A stretch of DNA of 64,000 bases from positions 1,116,001 to 1,180,000 of the forward strand of contig CAWFGX010000004.1 in assembly GCA_963815375.1 (NCBI GenBank). The letters run 5' to 3'. The DNA is from JASHPR01 sp963815375 (GTDB lineage: Bacteria > Actinomycetota > Actinomycetes > Streptosporangiales > Streptosporangiaceae). This document shows, piece by piece, positions 7,779 through 15,961 of this stretch. Numbering within the stretch: the stretch's first letter is position 1; the number at the start of each line of letters is the position of its first letter. A program made the position numbers and the translations under genes. Under the pieces are notes generated by a model. It made no database searches, was not told where the DNA came from, and saw only the letters and a list, made by a program, of their open reading frames with translations.

Positions 7779-8443
7779 TGGAGTCCCTGCAGACCTCCGC
7801 ACAGCTCACCACGGTGGTCGAGGCGGACATCACCGCCATCGCCAGGCTCAGGGACCGCGCCAAGGGCGCTTTCGAGGCCAGGGAGGGGGTCAGGCTCTCG
7901 TTCCTGCCCTTCTTCGCGTTGGCAACCGTCGAGGCGCTCAAGGTGCACCCGGCCCTGAACGCGATCATCGACACAGCCGCCGGCGAGGTGACCTACCACG
8001 ACGACGAGCACCTCGGCATCGCGGTGGACACTCCGCGCGGCCTGATGGTCCCGGTGATACGCAAGGCGGGCGACCTGAACCTGGCCGGCCTGGCTCGGAA
8101 GATCGCCGATCTCGCCGAGCGCACCCGGGCGGGCCGGGTCAGCCCCGACGAGCTGTCCGGCGGAACGTTCACGCTGACGAACACCGGCAGCCGCGGTGCC
8201 CTGTTCGACACGCCGATCATCAATCAGCCGCAGGTCGGGATCCTCGGAACCGGGACTGTCGTCAGGCGCGCGGTAGTCGTGGAGGATGCGGCGCTCGGCG
8301 AGGTGATCGCTGTGCGGTCGATGGTCTACCTTTCGCTCACCTACGACCACCGGCTCGTCGACGGCGCTGACGCCGCGCGGTTCCTCGGCACGCTGAAAGC
8401 GCGTCTCGAGGAGGGCGCCTTCGAGGCCGAACTCGGGCTCTGA
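7775..8443 (+). CDS. E2 C-terminal fragment: 2-oxoacid dehydrogenase acyltransferase catalytic domain
   Basis: The 222 residues form a CoA-dependent acyltransferase domain. The catalytic HxxxDG motif is in LTYDHRLVDGADAARFLG, and FTLTNTGSRGALFDTPIIN is the family's conserved strand. As written, the open frame starts inside the domain at MMESLQTSAQLTTVVEADIT, so a stand-alone product would lack the first helix. Confidence 0.75.
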   Translation: MMESLQTSAQLTTVVEADITAIARLRDRAKGAFEAREGVRLSFLPFFALATVEALKVHPALNAIIDTAAGEVTYHDDEHLGIAVDTPRGLMVPVIRKAGDLNLAGLARKIADLAERTRAGRVSPDELSGGTFTLTNTGSRGALFDTPIINQPQVGILGTGTVVRRAVVVEDAALGEVIAVRSMVYLSLTYDHRLVDGADAARFLGTLKARLEEGAFEAELGL

Positions 8444-8450
8444 CCAGCCC

Positions 8451-9341
8451 ATGAAGGTCGCGATCAGCGGATCGTCGGGCCTGATAGGCACGGCGCTCGC
8501 CAGCGCGCTCGCCGGTGACGGGCACGAGGTGATCCGGCTGGTCCGCCGTGAGCCGGGTCCGGGCGAGGTTCGCTGGGACCCGCAGTCCGCCGACGGTGGC
8601 CTGGATCCCGCCGCGCTGGACGGCGTCGACGCTGTGGTGCACCTCTCCGGCGCGCCCGTCGCTGGCGGCCTGTGGACGCAGGCCCGGAAGCGGATCCTGC
8701 GTGCCAGTCGCATCCAGAGCACCACGGCCCTGGTCAGCGCGCTGGCACAAGCCGCAACACCGCCGTCGGTGCTGCTGTCAGCCTCGGCGGTCGGCTGGTA
8801 CGGGGACACTGGTGCCCGTGAGGTGGACGAGTCAGCGGCGGCCGGCACCGGATTCCTCGCCGACCTGGTAGCGGAGTGGGAAGCCGCCGCGCAGCCCGCC
8901 AGGGAGGCCGGCCTCCGGGTCGTTACCTTGCGCAGCGGCATCGTCCTGTCGGCCAGCGGCGGGATGCTGCGCCCGCTTTCGCTGCCGTTCCGGCTCGGGC
9001 TCGGGGCCAGGCTCGGGCCGGGCACGCAGTTCATCAGCTGGATCTCGGTGACCGACCACCTGGCCGCTATCCGCTACCTCATCGACCACAGCGCCATCGA
9101 GGGCCCGGTCAACCTCACGGCCCCGGCGCCTGTGACCAATGCCGTGTTCACCGCCGAGCTGGCCCGGGCCCTGCACCGGCCCGCCGTGCTCCGGATCCCG
9201 GCTCCGGTCCTGCGGGCGGTGCTAGGTGAGCTCGCTGTCGAGCTGCTTGGCAGTCAGCGGGTGCTGCCCCGGCGGCTGCTGGAATCGGGCTTCGAGTTCC
9301 GCCACCCCGACATCGCCAGCGCGTTCGCCGCCGAGCTGTAA
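8451..9341 (+). CDS. TIGR01777 family NAD(P)-binding epimerase
   Basis: An atypical short-chain dehydrogenase/epimerase of 296 residues. It has the N-terminal dinucleotide-binding motif ISGSSGLIGTALASAL, a central LLSASAVGWYGDTGAREVDE typical of this family, and a C-terminal DUF1731-type region (LARALHRPAVLRIPAPVLRAVLGELA). It starts 7 bases after the E2 gene and is probably in the same transcript. The M. tuberculosis homologue Rv2216 likewise follows dlaT. The substrate is unknown. Confidence 0.92.
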   Translation: MKVAISGSSGLIGTALASALAGDGHEVIRLVRREPGPGEVRWDPQSADGGLDPAALDGVDAVVHLSGAPVAGGLWTQARKRILRASRIQSTTALVSALAQAATPPSVLLSASAVGWYGDTGAREVDESAAAGTGFLADLVAEWEAAAQPAREAGLRVVTLRSGIVLSASGGMLRPLSLPFRLGLGARLGPGTQFISWISVTDHLAAIRYLIDHSAIEGPVNLTAPAPVTNAVFTAELARALHRPAVLRIPAPVLRAVLGELAVELLGSQRVLPRRLLESGFEFRHPDIASAFAAEL

Positions 9342-9371
9342 TGCCGGGCCTGAGCGACGCTCACCAGGCCG

Positions 9372-10556
9372 CTAGCGTGGCCACCACCACGGCCTGTATC
9401 CCCCGCCGCGGCGCCCGGCCGCAGCGGTCGCGCGGGGGCGCTGCCCGGCGGGCCCCAGCGGCAGCTGGCCGACAACTGGCGGTGCCTCCAGTCTCGCCCG
9501 GATCCGGTTTCCCTGCCACGGCGTCCGGTTCCGCTGGTCGAACCGGGCGGCGAGGTCCATGGCGATGCGCCACGCGTCGCCTGCCAGAGCCGCGATGAGC
9601 ACCGGGTACCCGGGGCCTGGGCCGCTGACCCTTATGCCGCCGCCGCCAGCGGCGTTCAGCCAGCGGCACAGCACGGCCAGCGACGCCGCGTACTCCATCT
9701 TCCCGTTCGGCCGGTTCAGCGTGTAGAAGCCGCGCAGCCGCAGCTTCATATCTTCCAGGCCCTGATACTGATTGCCGGTGAGCGCGCAGAACTCGTGCAG
9801 CATGCCGCTGTATTCGTAGCGGTAAGGCCCGGCGCCGAACAGGTCGCGGCGGGCACGTTGGTAGGCGGCCACAGCCAGCGTGAACTGCCCGGCCTGCGCC
9901 AGCGGCAACAGCATGTGGCACAAGATCGGCGCCGAGGGCTCGCTGAAGGACATCTGCCCGGCGAGCACTGGCGCGGCAAGGGCGAGCGCCCTGGCCCGGG
10001 ATGCCCCGTCGCCGCGCAGGATCAGCCGCTCGATCTCGGCCTCAAAGTCCCAGACGTTACCTGGCGCTGGGCCGCCCGCGGCGTGCCAGAGCCTGTAGCT
10101 GCGTTCCTCTTCGTCCCAGTCACCAGTAAGCATCGCGACCCAGCGCCGCATCGCGTGCACCGTGCGCAGGCTGTGCCCGCCAGCCTTGAAGCGCTGCTCC
10201 ACGTCCGCCAGGGCGCCGTAGATCTGGTCGAGGGTAACCTCGGGGAACTCAGCCATGGTGCTGATGATGAACACATACCACTCGCGCAGCTCCAGCTCTT
10301 CTTCCGGGCTGAAGTCGCCAGGCCGCCGGTCGTAATCGCTCAGGCAGCGGGAGAACAGCGGGAACGCCTTGTCCCACTGCCGGTCGACGCAGTACGCGTT
10401 GGCGAGCTTCTGCCGGGCGTCGAACGCCAGCCGCGGCAGACCTCCCGCATCGGCGTGCCTGATCACGTCCTGCATCGCCGCTTGCTGCCCCTCGCCCATG
10501 GGCATCTGGGACGCCAGGCCCAGCTGCGCCCGCAGTTCCGGCTCGGTACGGGTCAT
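9372..10556 (-). CDS. TPR-like helical protein paired with HSP90
   Basis: A 394-residue soluble protein rich in helices with TPR-like spacing (DARQKLANAYCVDRQWDKAF, then LCHMLLPLAQAGQFTLAVAA). No enzymatic motif is seen. Its ATG overlaps the TGA of the HSP90-like gene by one base (TGATG at 10554-10558), which indicates translational coupling. TPR proteins are classical co-chaperones of Hsp90, so a co-chaperone or client-adaptor role is a reasonable inference. The C-terminus is Gly/Arg/Trp-rich and may be disordered. Confidence 0.75.
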   Translation of the reverse strand: MTRTEPELRAQLGLASQMPMGEGQQAAMQDVIRHADAGGLPRLAFDARQKLANAYCVDRQWDKAFPLFSRCLSDYDRRPGDFSPEEELELREWYVFIISTMAEFPEVTLDQIYGALADVEQRFKAGGHSLRTVHAMRRWVAMLTGDWDEEERSYRLWHAAGGPAPGNVWDFEAEIERLILRGDGASRARALALAAPVLAGQMSFSEPSAPILCHMLLPLAQAGQFTLAVAAYQRARRDLFGAGPYRYEYSGMLHEFCALTGNQYQGLEDMKLRLRGFYTLNRPNGKMEYAASLAVLCRWLNAAGGGGIRVSGPGPGYPVLIAALAGDAWRIAMDLAARFDQRNRTPWQGNRIRARLEAPPVVGQLPLGPAGQRPRATAAAGRRGGGYRPWWWPR

Positions 10557-12355
10557 CAGCTGCTCCTGGGCCGCATCGCCCAGTCGAGCAGCCCGATGAA
10601 CGAGCGGTTCAGCAGGGCGCTGTCGTCCGGCCGCAACGGATGATGGCCCTGCAGCAGGGCCTGGCCGTACAGCGCCTGCACCGCCAGGGTCACCAGGCCC
10701 GGGTCGGCTAGCTCAGCGATCCTCCCGACCACCGGGGAGCGGAGGTTCAGCATCAGCTGAGGGCGTTGAGTGATGACGCCTTCCGCCGGGCCGCCGACGG
10801 CGTCGAGCACGCCAGACCAGACCCCGGTGGCTACGGCACGCGCGTCCCGCATCTCCCCCGCCTGCAGCGCCGCGCGGCTCACCAGGTAAAGGGCTGGCAG
10901 CGATGGCGGGTCGAAAGAGCGCACCGTGACATCACAGCCCAGCGGCGCGAGCGCTGCACCGGCGGCGGCGAGCATGGGGCGCAGCCGCAGGTCCGTGGCC
11001 GGATCGGGCATCCCGAACCTGGTCGCGAGGTCACCAGGGTCCAGTGCCTGGACCTTGATGGCCGGATCGAGCTCCGGCAGCCGTTTCATGATCTCGACGT
11101 CGTAGGCATAGCCGCCGTTGATCAGGCCCAGACCCTGGGCCTGGGCGACGCCGGCCAGCTCCCGGAACTCGTCGGCGGTGAGCGTGAAGCGCACCACCGG
11201 GAACTGGCGGCGGAACGCTTCCAGGGTCATCGGGCCGACGCTGGTCTCCATCGGCCACCAGTGGTCGACTATGCGCAGCATCTCCAGGTCGTGCAGGGCT
11301 ACGGCTTTGACGCCCAGGTGGTGCACGGAGAGGAAGCGCTGGAGCCGCCCTGGGTCGGTGGCGGCCAGCCGTACCAGCCAGTCCTTGATCTGGGTGCCCA
11401 GCAGCTGCCTGGTGTCGGCGAGCAGGTCGTCCTCATACAGTCCCTCACGGCTCGCTGTCGGCCGCAGCTCGCTTGTGTCCACGACGCAGCGGACGAAGAA
11501 CGCCCACTCCGGGAGCAGCTTGTCAGCTCCCTCAGCGAGCAGCATCCGGCGCAGGTACACCCGGTGGCCGGCCCGCGCGGCGAGGTTGGCGGCACCGGGC
11601 AGGATGAACGCCACGCCGGTCAGCGCGGCCTCAGGGACGGCCACGTCGATCGTCTCGAGCGGGGTGAATCCGAAGACCTGCTGCGCGTAAGCAGCTAGCG
11701 CGGCCGACCGGTCCTGCGCTGTCGGGTACTGCCGACGCCAGGGCAGCTCCCCGGAATTGATCACCCGGCCAGCGACCGCGATGCGGTGCGGCAGCAGGCC
11801 GCCGAAGTGCGCGGCCAGTTCGGCCACGAGCGGGCCGGCGAGCCAGCCCTCCATGCCCGGCCGGGGAACCAGGCTGACCGTTGTGCCCGGCTCGGGCCGC
11901 TCCGCCGCAGCGACCGCCACCTCGTAATGGCCGTCGGCGAAGCCGGTCCACTGCACGCTGGGCCCGCCACGGACCGACCGGGTGTACACCCGTACCTCGC
12001 TGGCGACCATGAAGCAGGACAGCAGGCCAATGCCGAACTGGCCGAGGAACTCGTGCCGCGCGAACCCGAGCTCGTCGCGCTTAGAGCTGCGGCCGATGGT
12101 CGCCAGCAGCTCGTGCACGTCGGGCTCGGTCAGCCCGATCCCGGAGTCGTGGATACGAAGTGTCCCGTCTGGCGTGAGCTCGGGCGGGTCGACTGAGATC
12201 AGCGCAGGCGCAGCCGGGTCGGCCAGCTGCCTGGCGGTGATGGCGTCAGCCGCGTTCTGAAGTAATTCCCTTAGGTAGACCCTCGGGCTGCTGTAGAGAT
12301 GATGGCTGAGCAGATCCACGACAGCCCGCAGGTCCACCTGGAATGCGCGTTCCAC
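10556..12355 (-). CDS. HSP90-family (HtpG-like) ATPase
   Basis: A chaperone-like GHKL ATPase of 599 residues. The Bergerat ATP site is visible: YLRELLQNAADAI, IHDSGIGLTEPD and GQFGIGLLSCFMVASEVRVY. The middle domain follows, and the catalytic-loop arginine region may be SREGLYEDDLL. Its sequence is clearly diverged from enterobacterial HtpG and slightly shorter. It heads a two-gene operon with the TPR-like protein, and the membrane protein upstream is on the same strand after 69 bases. A cytoplasmic location is inferred. Confidence 0.9.
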   Translation of the reverse strand: MERAFQVDLRAVVDLLSHHLYSSPRVYLRELLQNAADAITARQLADPAAPALISVDPPELTPDGTLRIHDSGIGLTEPDVHELLATIGRSSKRDELGFARHEFLGQFGIGLLSCFMVASEVRVYTRSVRGGPSVQWTGFADGHYEVAVAAAERPEPGTTVSLVPRPGMEGWLAGPLVAELAAHFGGLLPHRIAVAGRVINSGELPWRRQYPTAQDRSAALAAYAQQVFGFTPLETIDVAVPEAALTGVAFILPGAANLAARAGHRVYLRRMLLAEGADKLLPEWAFFVRCVVDTSELRPTASREGLYEDDLLADTRQLLGTQIKDWLVRLAATDPGRLQRFLSVHHLGVKAVALHDLEMLRIVDHWWPMETSVGPMTLEAFRRQFPVVRFTLTADEFRELAGVAQAQGLGLINGGYAYDVEIMKRLPELDPAIKVQALDPGDLATRFGMPDPATDLRLRPMLAAAGAALAPLGCDVTVRSFDPPSLPALYLVSRAALQAGEMRDARAVATGVWSGVLDAVGGPAEGVITQRPQLMLNLRSPVVGRIAELADPGLVTLAVQALYGQALLQGHHPLRPDDSALLNRSFIGLLDWAMRPRSS

Positions 12356-12424
12356 GGCCCTACCCCATCAGGCGACATTTGTCTCGTTGCTGAGACATTG
12401 TCGCGTAGCAGACGCCCGCGCGAG

Positions 12425-13120
12425 TCAGCGATCCAGGGAGCGCGTTTCTGGCGGCCCGCCGCCGACGGGCGCCCGGGCGTCATGGGTGCCGGCTCCGTCC
12501 TGGTACGGGATGTCCACAAGATCGGCCGGGCGAGGAGCGACCGGGTCGCGGCGCAGGCCACCCTCGAAGTAGGGGAACAGGGGGATGCGCCACAACGGCG
12601 GCACCGGGCCGGGCAGGCCGTCGTGGGCCCTGATCCGCCCGATCGTCAGCCGGAGCAGGCGCCGGGCACCGAGGATCGCGGCGACGGCCAGCGGGATCTC
12701 GACGAACAGCGCCTCCAGGAGGCTGACCTCGAAGCCCCTGGTGCGCACGTCGAGCGTCACATCGAACCACGCGTCGGCCAGCAGCAGCGTGGCCAGCACG
12801 ATCAGGCACATGATCAGCAGCTGCCGGCCGCGCCAGGCGGCCCATGCGGTTGCCACGAAGGCCAAGAGCTCGGCCAGGTCGAATCCCACCCACGCCCCGC
12901 GCCAGTCACCGGCGCGGTAGTACCGCGGAAGCGTCACTCCTATCACACAGATCCACGCGGCCAGGACCACACAGCACGCGATCGTGCCGAGCAGGAAAAG
13001 TCTGCGCCGCCGCGGGTTGCCGCGGTTGGCCAGCCGCGGCATGTCCATTGCCGCCAGCGTCCGCATCAGCTTTGCCCGCTCTTTCGGGCTGAGACGCCTC
13101 AGCTCGGCCTCGTCGAACAC
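12425..13120 (-). CDS. four-helix membrane protein of unknown function
   Basis: The frame stays open upstream, but a GTG at 13118-13120 has an excellent GGAAGGAGG ribosome site 7 bases before it, so a 231-residue protein starting VFDEAELRRLSPKERAKLMR is preferred. The cytoplasmic N-terminal helix is followed by a basic RRRR stretch and four hydrophobic segments: LFLLGTIACCVVLAAWICVI, FDLAELLAFVATAWAAW, LLIMCLIVLATLLLADAW and LLEALFVEIPLAVAAIL. The tail is hydrophilic. No family is recognised. It may share a transcript with the HSP90/TPR pair. Confidence 0.75.
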   Translation of the reverse strand: MFDEAELRRLSPKERAKLMRTLAAMDMPRLANRGNPRRRRLFLLGTIACCVVLAAWICVIGVTLPRYYRAGDWRGAWVGFDLAELLAFVATAWAAWRGRQLLIMCLIVLATLLLADAWFDVTLDVRTRGFEVSLLEALFVEIPLAVAAILGARRLLRLTIGRIRAHDGLPGPVPPLWRIPLFPYFEGGLRRDPVAPRPADLVDIPYQDGAGTHDARAPVGGGPPETRSLDR

Positions 13121-13370
13121 CGGCAGTCCTCCTTCCGGCGCAGAGCGCGAGTTCCGGGCTCCCCCGCTCCGAGTCCCACAGCCGGAGGATACCTCCGCTT
13201 GCTGAGAGCCGGCTGAGAGCCTTTCCTTGAGCATGCCCGCCCAGGACCCCTGTGACGCCTGCCATACGCCGCAGATCGCCACCAGGTACCCCGTTCCGCG
13301 CGGCATCCGGGAACGCCCGCCGCCCGCGACGCCCGGCGCCGACCGCGCTGCCTGCTCCTAAGCTGGGCTC

Positions 13371-14087
13371 ATGGGCCACGAGCTGATTTTCGCCAGGGCC
13401 GGGTTCGGACCCGGCGCACTCCCCTACGCCCGCGCCTGGGACCTGCAGCGGCTGCTGCACGAACGGCGGGTCTGCGGCGAGATCCCGGACTCCTGCCTGC
13501 TGCTTGAGCACCCGCCGGTTTACACCGCTGGCAAGCGCACCGCAGACACCGACCGCCCGGTCGGCGACGCGGGCGCGCCAGTGATCGACGTCGATCGCGG
13601 CGGCAAGATCACCTGGCACGGGCCTGGCCAGCTCGTGGGCTACCCCATCATCAGGCTCGCCGAGCCGGTCGACGTTATCGGCTACGTGCGGGCGATCGAG
13701 GAGGCTCTGATCCGCGCCTGCGCCGAGTTCGGCGTGCAGGCCTCCCGCGTCGACGGACGCAGCGGCGTCTGGCTGCGGGGCTCGTCCGGCCGGCCAGACC
13801 GCAAAGTCGGCGCGATCGGGATCCGGGTAGCCCGTGGCGTGACCATGCATGGCTTCGCGCTCAACTGTGACTGTGACCTGTCATGGTTTGACCGCATCGT
13901 CCCGTGCGGGATCGCCGACGCCGGAGTCACCTCGCTGTCCGTGGAGTCAGGCGGCCCGGTTACGGTCGCGGCAGCGGCCGACGTCGTCGAGCGTCATCTG
14001 GCCGACGTTCTTGGCGCGTGCTCGTGGCGCAGTGTCGCCGGGACTGGGTCACTGACTGGGTCAGGTCAGCCGGCCCACGTCGGCTGA
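13371..14087 (+). CDS. lipB: octanoyl-[ACP]:protein N-octanoyltransferase
   Basis: The first step of lipoate assembly: transfers octanoyl from ACP to lipoyl-domain lysines. It has 238 residues. The signature RGGKITWHGPGQLVGYPII, the catalytic Lys in DRKVGAIGIR and the acyl-carrying Cys in RIVPCGIADAGVTSL are all intact. Its substrate, the E2 lipoyl domain, is encoded about 6 kb upstream, and lipA is downstream beyond an opposite-strand gene pair. The 3' end overlaps the convergent Nudix gene by 22 bases. Confidence 0.96.
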   Translation: MGHELIFARAGFGPGALPYARAWDLQRLLHERRVCGEIPDSCLLLEHPPVYTAGKRTADTDRPVGDAGAPVIDVDRGGKITWHGPGQLVGYPIIRLAEPVDVIGYVRAIEEALIRACAEFGVQASRVDGRSGVWLRGSSGRPDRKVGAIGIRVARGVTMHGFALNCDCDLSWFDRIVPCGIADAGVTSLSVESGGPVTVAAAADVVERHLADVLGACSWRSVAGTGSLTGSGQPAHVG

Positions 14088-14551
14088 TAGACGGGCGCGC
14101 CGCTCGCCCTGGCGGCGAGCGCTGCCCGCACCCGGCGAGCCCCCGGGCGCGCCATCAAGTCGGGCACGCTGGCGAGGTCGGCGAACTGGTAGCCGTCCAG
14201 TTCCTCCTGCTGAATGACGATGCTTCCGTCGTCGTCAAGCATCCCGCCGTCGAAAACGAACGCCATGATCGGCCGCGCGTCGGCGCCGAACGGCTGGGCC
14301 CAGTCGATAGCCAGCAGCGCGCCGGGCGTCCGGTTCAGCCCGATCTCCTCGGTGACCTCACGGGAGCAGCCTGCATGCGGCGGCTCTCCGAGCTCGCAGA
14401 TACCGCCGGGCAGCGACCAGTAATCACGGTAATTGGGCTTGACCAGCAGCACCCGCCCGGCCGAATCGGTGATCAGCGCCGCAGCGCTGACCACCACGCC
14501 AGGAAGGCTCGCGAACCAGGTGTCGTGATCCATGAAGTTGGGCGAGGTCAC
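14066..14551 (-). CDS. Nudix hydrolase
   Basis: A 161-residue pyrophosphohydrolase with a complete Nudix box: GGICELGEPPHAGCSREVTE followed directly by EIGL, fitting G-x5-E-x7-RE-x2-EE-x-G. Substrate cannot be told; nucleoside diphosphate derivatives are usual. It is downstream of hisS on the same strand (12-base gap), so it is likely co-transcribed with it. Confidence 0.93.
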   Translation of the reverse strand: MTSPNFMDHDTWFASLPGVVVSAAALITDSAGRVLLVKPNYRDYWSLPGGICELGEPPHAGCSREVTEEIGLNRTPGALLAIDWAQPFGADARPIMAFVFDGGMLDDDGSIVIQQEELDGYQFADLASVPDLMARPGARRVRAALAARASGAPVYQPTWAG

Positions 14552-14563
14552 GGCGCCGCGGCC

Positions 14564-15871
14564 CTAGTCCTGCCGGGCCAGGTAGTCGCCCACCTCACCC
14601 ACGGCAACCGCGGTCTGCTCGCCACTGCGCATATCACGCACGGTAACGGTGCCGGCCTCCTCCTCCACGCTGCCGTAGATCAGGCACCACTTGGCCCCCT
14701 GATCGCTCGCCCATCTGAGCTGCCTGCCCAGCTTGCCCGATGAGCCCAGGTACACGCTGGCGCGCAGCCCAGCCGCCCGCGCAGCCGCGGCGAGCCCGAA
14801 CGACCTCGCGGCCACCTCGTCGCTCATGACCGTGACCGCCACGTCGAGCCGGCCCAGGTCCGTTGCTTCACTACCGGGCAGCAGCAGCAGTATCCGCTCG
14901 ATGCCCAGAGAGCTGCCGGTGGCCGGTGTGTCCGGCCCGCCGAGCTGGGCGATCAGGTGGTCGTAACGCCCACCGGAGCCGATAGACCCGGCCACCCCAC
15001 GCGCGACCACCTCCCAGATCGGCCCGGTGTAATAGCTCAGGCCACGCACCAGGCGCGGGGTGAACGCGATCCGCCCGACCGGGATCTGCCCGGCGACCAG
15101 CGAGAGCACGCCATCGACCTCGTCCAGCCCGGCCGAGCCCACCTCACTCGGCTTCAGCGCGGCCCTGATCTGGTCGACAGCGTCCGCTGCGGTCATGGCG
15201 GCGACCAGTTCCGTTGCCGTGTCCCGGGCCAGGCCCCGGCCCGCCAGCTCGGCGATCACCTCGTCCGGCTGCAGCTTGTCCAGCTTGTCTAGCGTGATCA
15301 GGACACCGGGCCCTAGGTCGTCCGGTACCCCGAACGCCTCCAGCAGCCCGGTCAGCACCCGGCGGGAGTTCAGCAGAATGCTGAAGTCGCCGAGGCCGAG
15401 CGCGGCTAGCGCGTCATGCTGTGCACACAGCGCCTCGGCGTCCGCCAGCAGGGATGTGGAGCCCAGCGTGTCCAGGTCGCACTGCACGAATTCCCGGTAC
15501 CTGCCCTTGCCAGGCCGGTCAGCGCGCCAGACCGGGCCCATGGCGTACCGCTTGTACGGGGTCGGCAGTTGGCTCCCGTAAGCCGCGGCCACCCGGGCCA
15601 GTGGCACGGTCATGTCGTAACGCAGGGCCAGGTCCGCCTCGCCGGAGGCCTCGTGCTCGCCGCGTCGGAGGATCTTGAAGATCAGCTTGTCGCCGTCTTC
15701 GCCGTACTTGCCGAGCAGCACGTCCAGCCGCTCGAACGCCGGCGTCTGCAGCGGCTCGAACCCGTACTGGCCGAACACCGAGCGGATCACGCTGAACGCA
15801 TGCTCGCGCCGCTCGACCTCGGCGGCTAGGAGGTCGCGGGTTCCGGACGGCGGGTCAAACTGGCTTGGCAT
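14564..15871 (-). CDS. hisS: histidyl-tRNA synthetase
   Basis: A class II synthetase of about 435 residues that charges tRNA-His. Visible are the start PPSGTRDLLAAE, motif 2 (GPVWRADRPGKGRYREFVQC), the histidine-specific LVRGLSYYTGPIWEV and motif 3 (GSSLGIERILLLL), then the C-terminal anticodon-binding domain. The open frame extends far upstream without family resemblance. ATG 15869-15871 (MPSQF) is chosen because a GGGAAG lies 10 bases before it; ATG 15878-15880, three codons earlier, is possible. The gene is divergent from lipA, with about 90 bases between them. Confidence 0.96.
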   Translation of the reverse strand: MPSQFDPPSGTRDLLAAEVERREHAFSVIRSVFGQYGFEPLQTPAFERLDVLLGKYGEDGDKLIFKILRRGEHEASGEADLALRYDMTVPLARVAAAYGSQLPTPYKRYAMGPVWRADRPGKGRYREFVQCDLDTLGSTSLLADAEALCAQHDALAALGLGDFSILLNSRRVLTGLLEAFGVPDDLGPGVLITLDKLDKLQPDEVIAELAGRGLARDTATELVAAMTAADAVDQIRAALKPSEVGSAGLDEVDGVLSLVAGQIPVGRIAFTPRLVRGLSYYTGPIWEVVARGVAGSIGSGGRYDHLIAQLGGPDTPATGSSLGIERILLLLPGSEATDLGRLDVAVTVMSDEVAARSFGLAAAARAAGLRASVYLGSSGKLGRQLRWASDQGAKWCLIYGSVEEEAGTVTVRDMRSGEQTAVAVGEVGDYLARQD

Positions 15872-15961
15872 AGAACCCATGCTTCCCGACTCACCGCACA
15901 CAAGCCAAACCGGCCCGCCATAGCGGCCAGGCTGTTCCTCCCCGGGCATAGGCTGGACAGC

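Larger units (their letters stand above)
6688..8443 (+). pseudogene. sucB: 2-oxoacid dehydrogenase E2 (dihydrolipoyl acyltransferase), two frameshifts
   Basis: All E2 domains are present in order but in three reading frames: a lipoyl domain (frame of 6688), a peripheral subunit-binding domain (frame of 7218) and the catalytic acyltransferase (frame of 7775). Each shift is equivalent to one missing base. The first lies in the C/G runs around 7076-7100, the second in the Ala/Pro linker between about 7626 and 7700. The shifted frames read sensible linker sequence on both sides (after the second, LRGRTEKLSRSRQIIAQRM). Repaired, the protein would be about 585 residues, typical for actinobacterial SucB/DlaT. 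It may be a true pseudogene, but homopolymer sequencing errors are at least as likely, since this E2 is normally essential to central metabolism. Confidence 0.8.

Noticed and set aside
7205..9034. 609-codon minus-strand open frame across the E2 and epimerase genes
   Set aside because: Antisense to clear domains; composition is an artefact of high GC.
15872..15961. T-box or riboswitch before hisS
   Set aside because: The gap with lipA is about 90 bases and has no recognisable T-box sequence.
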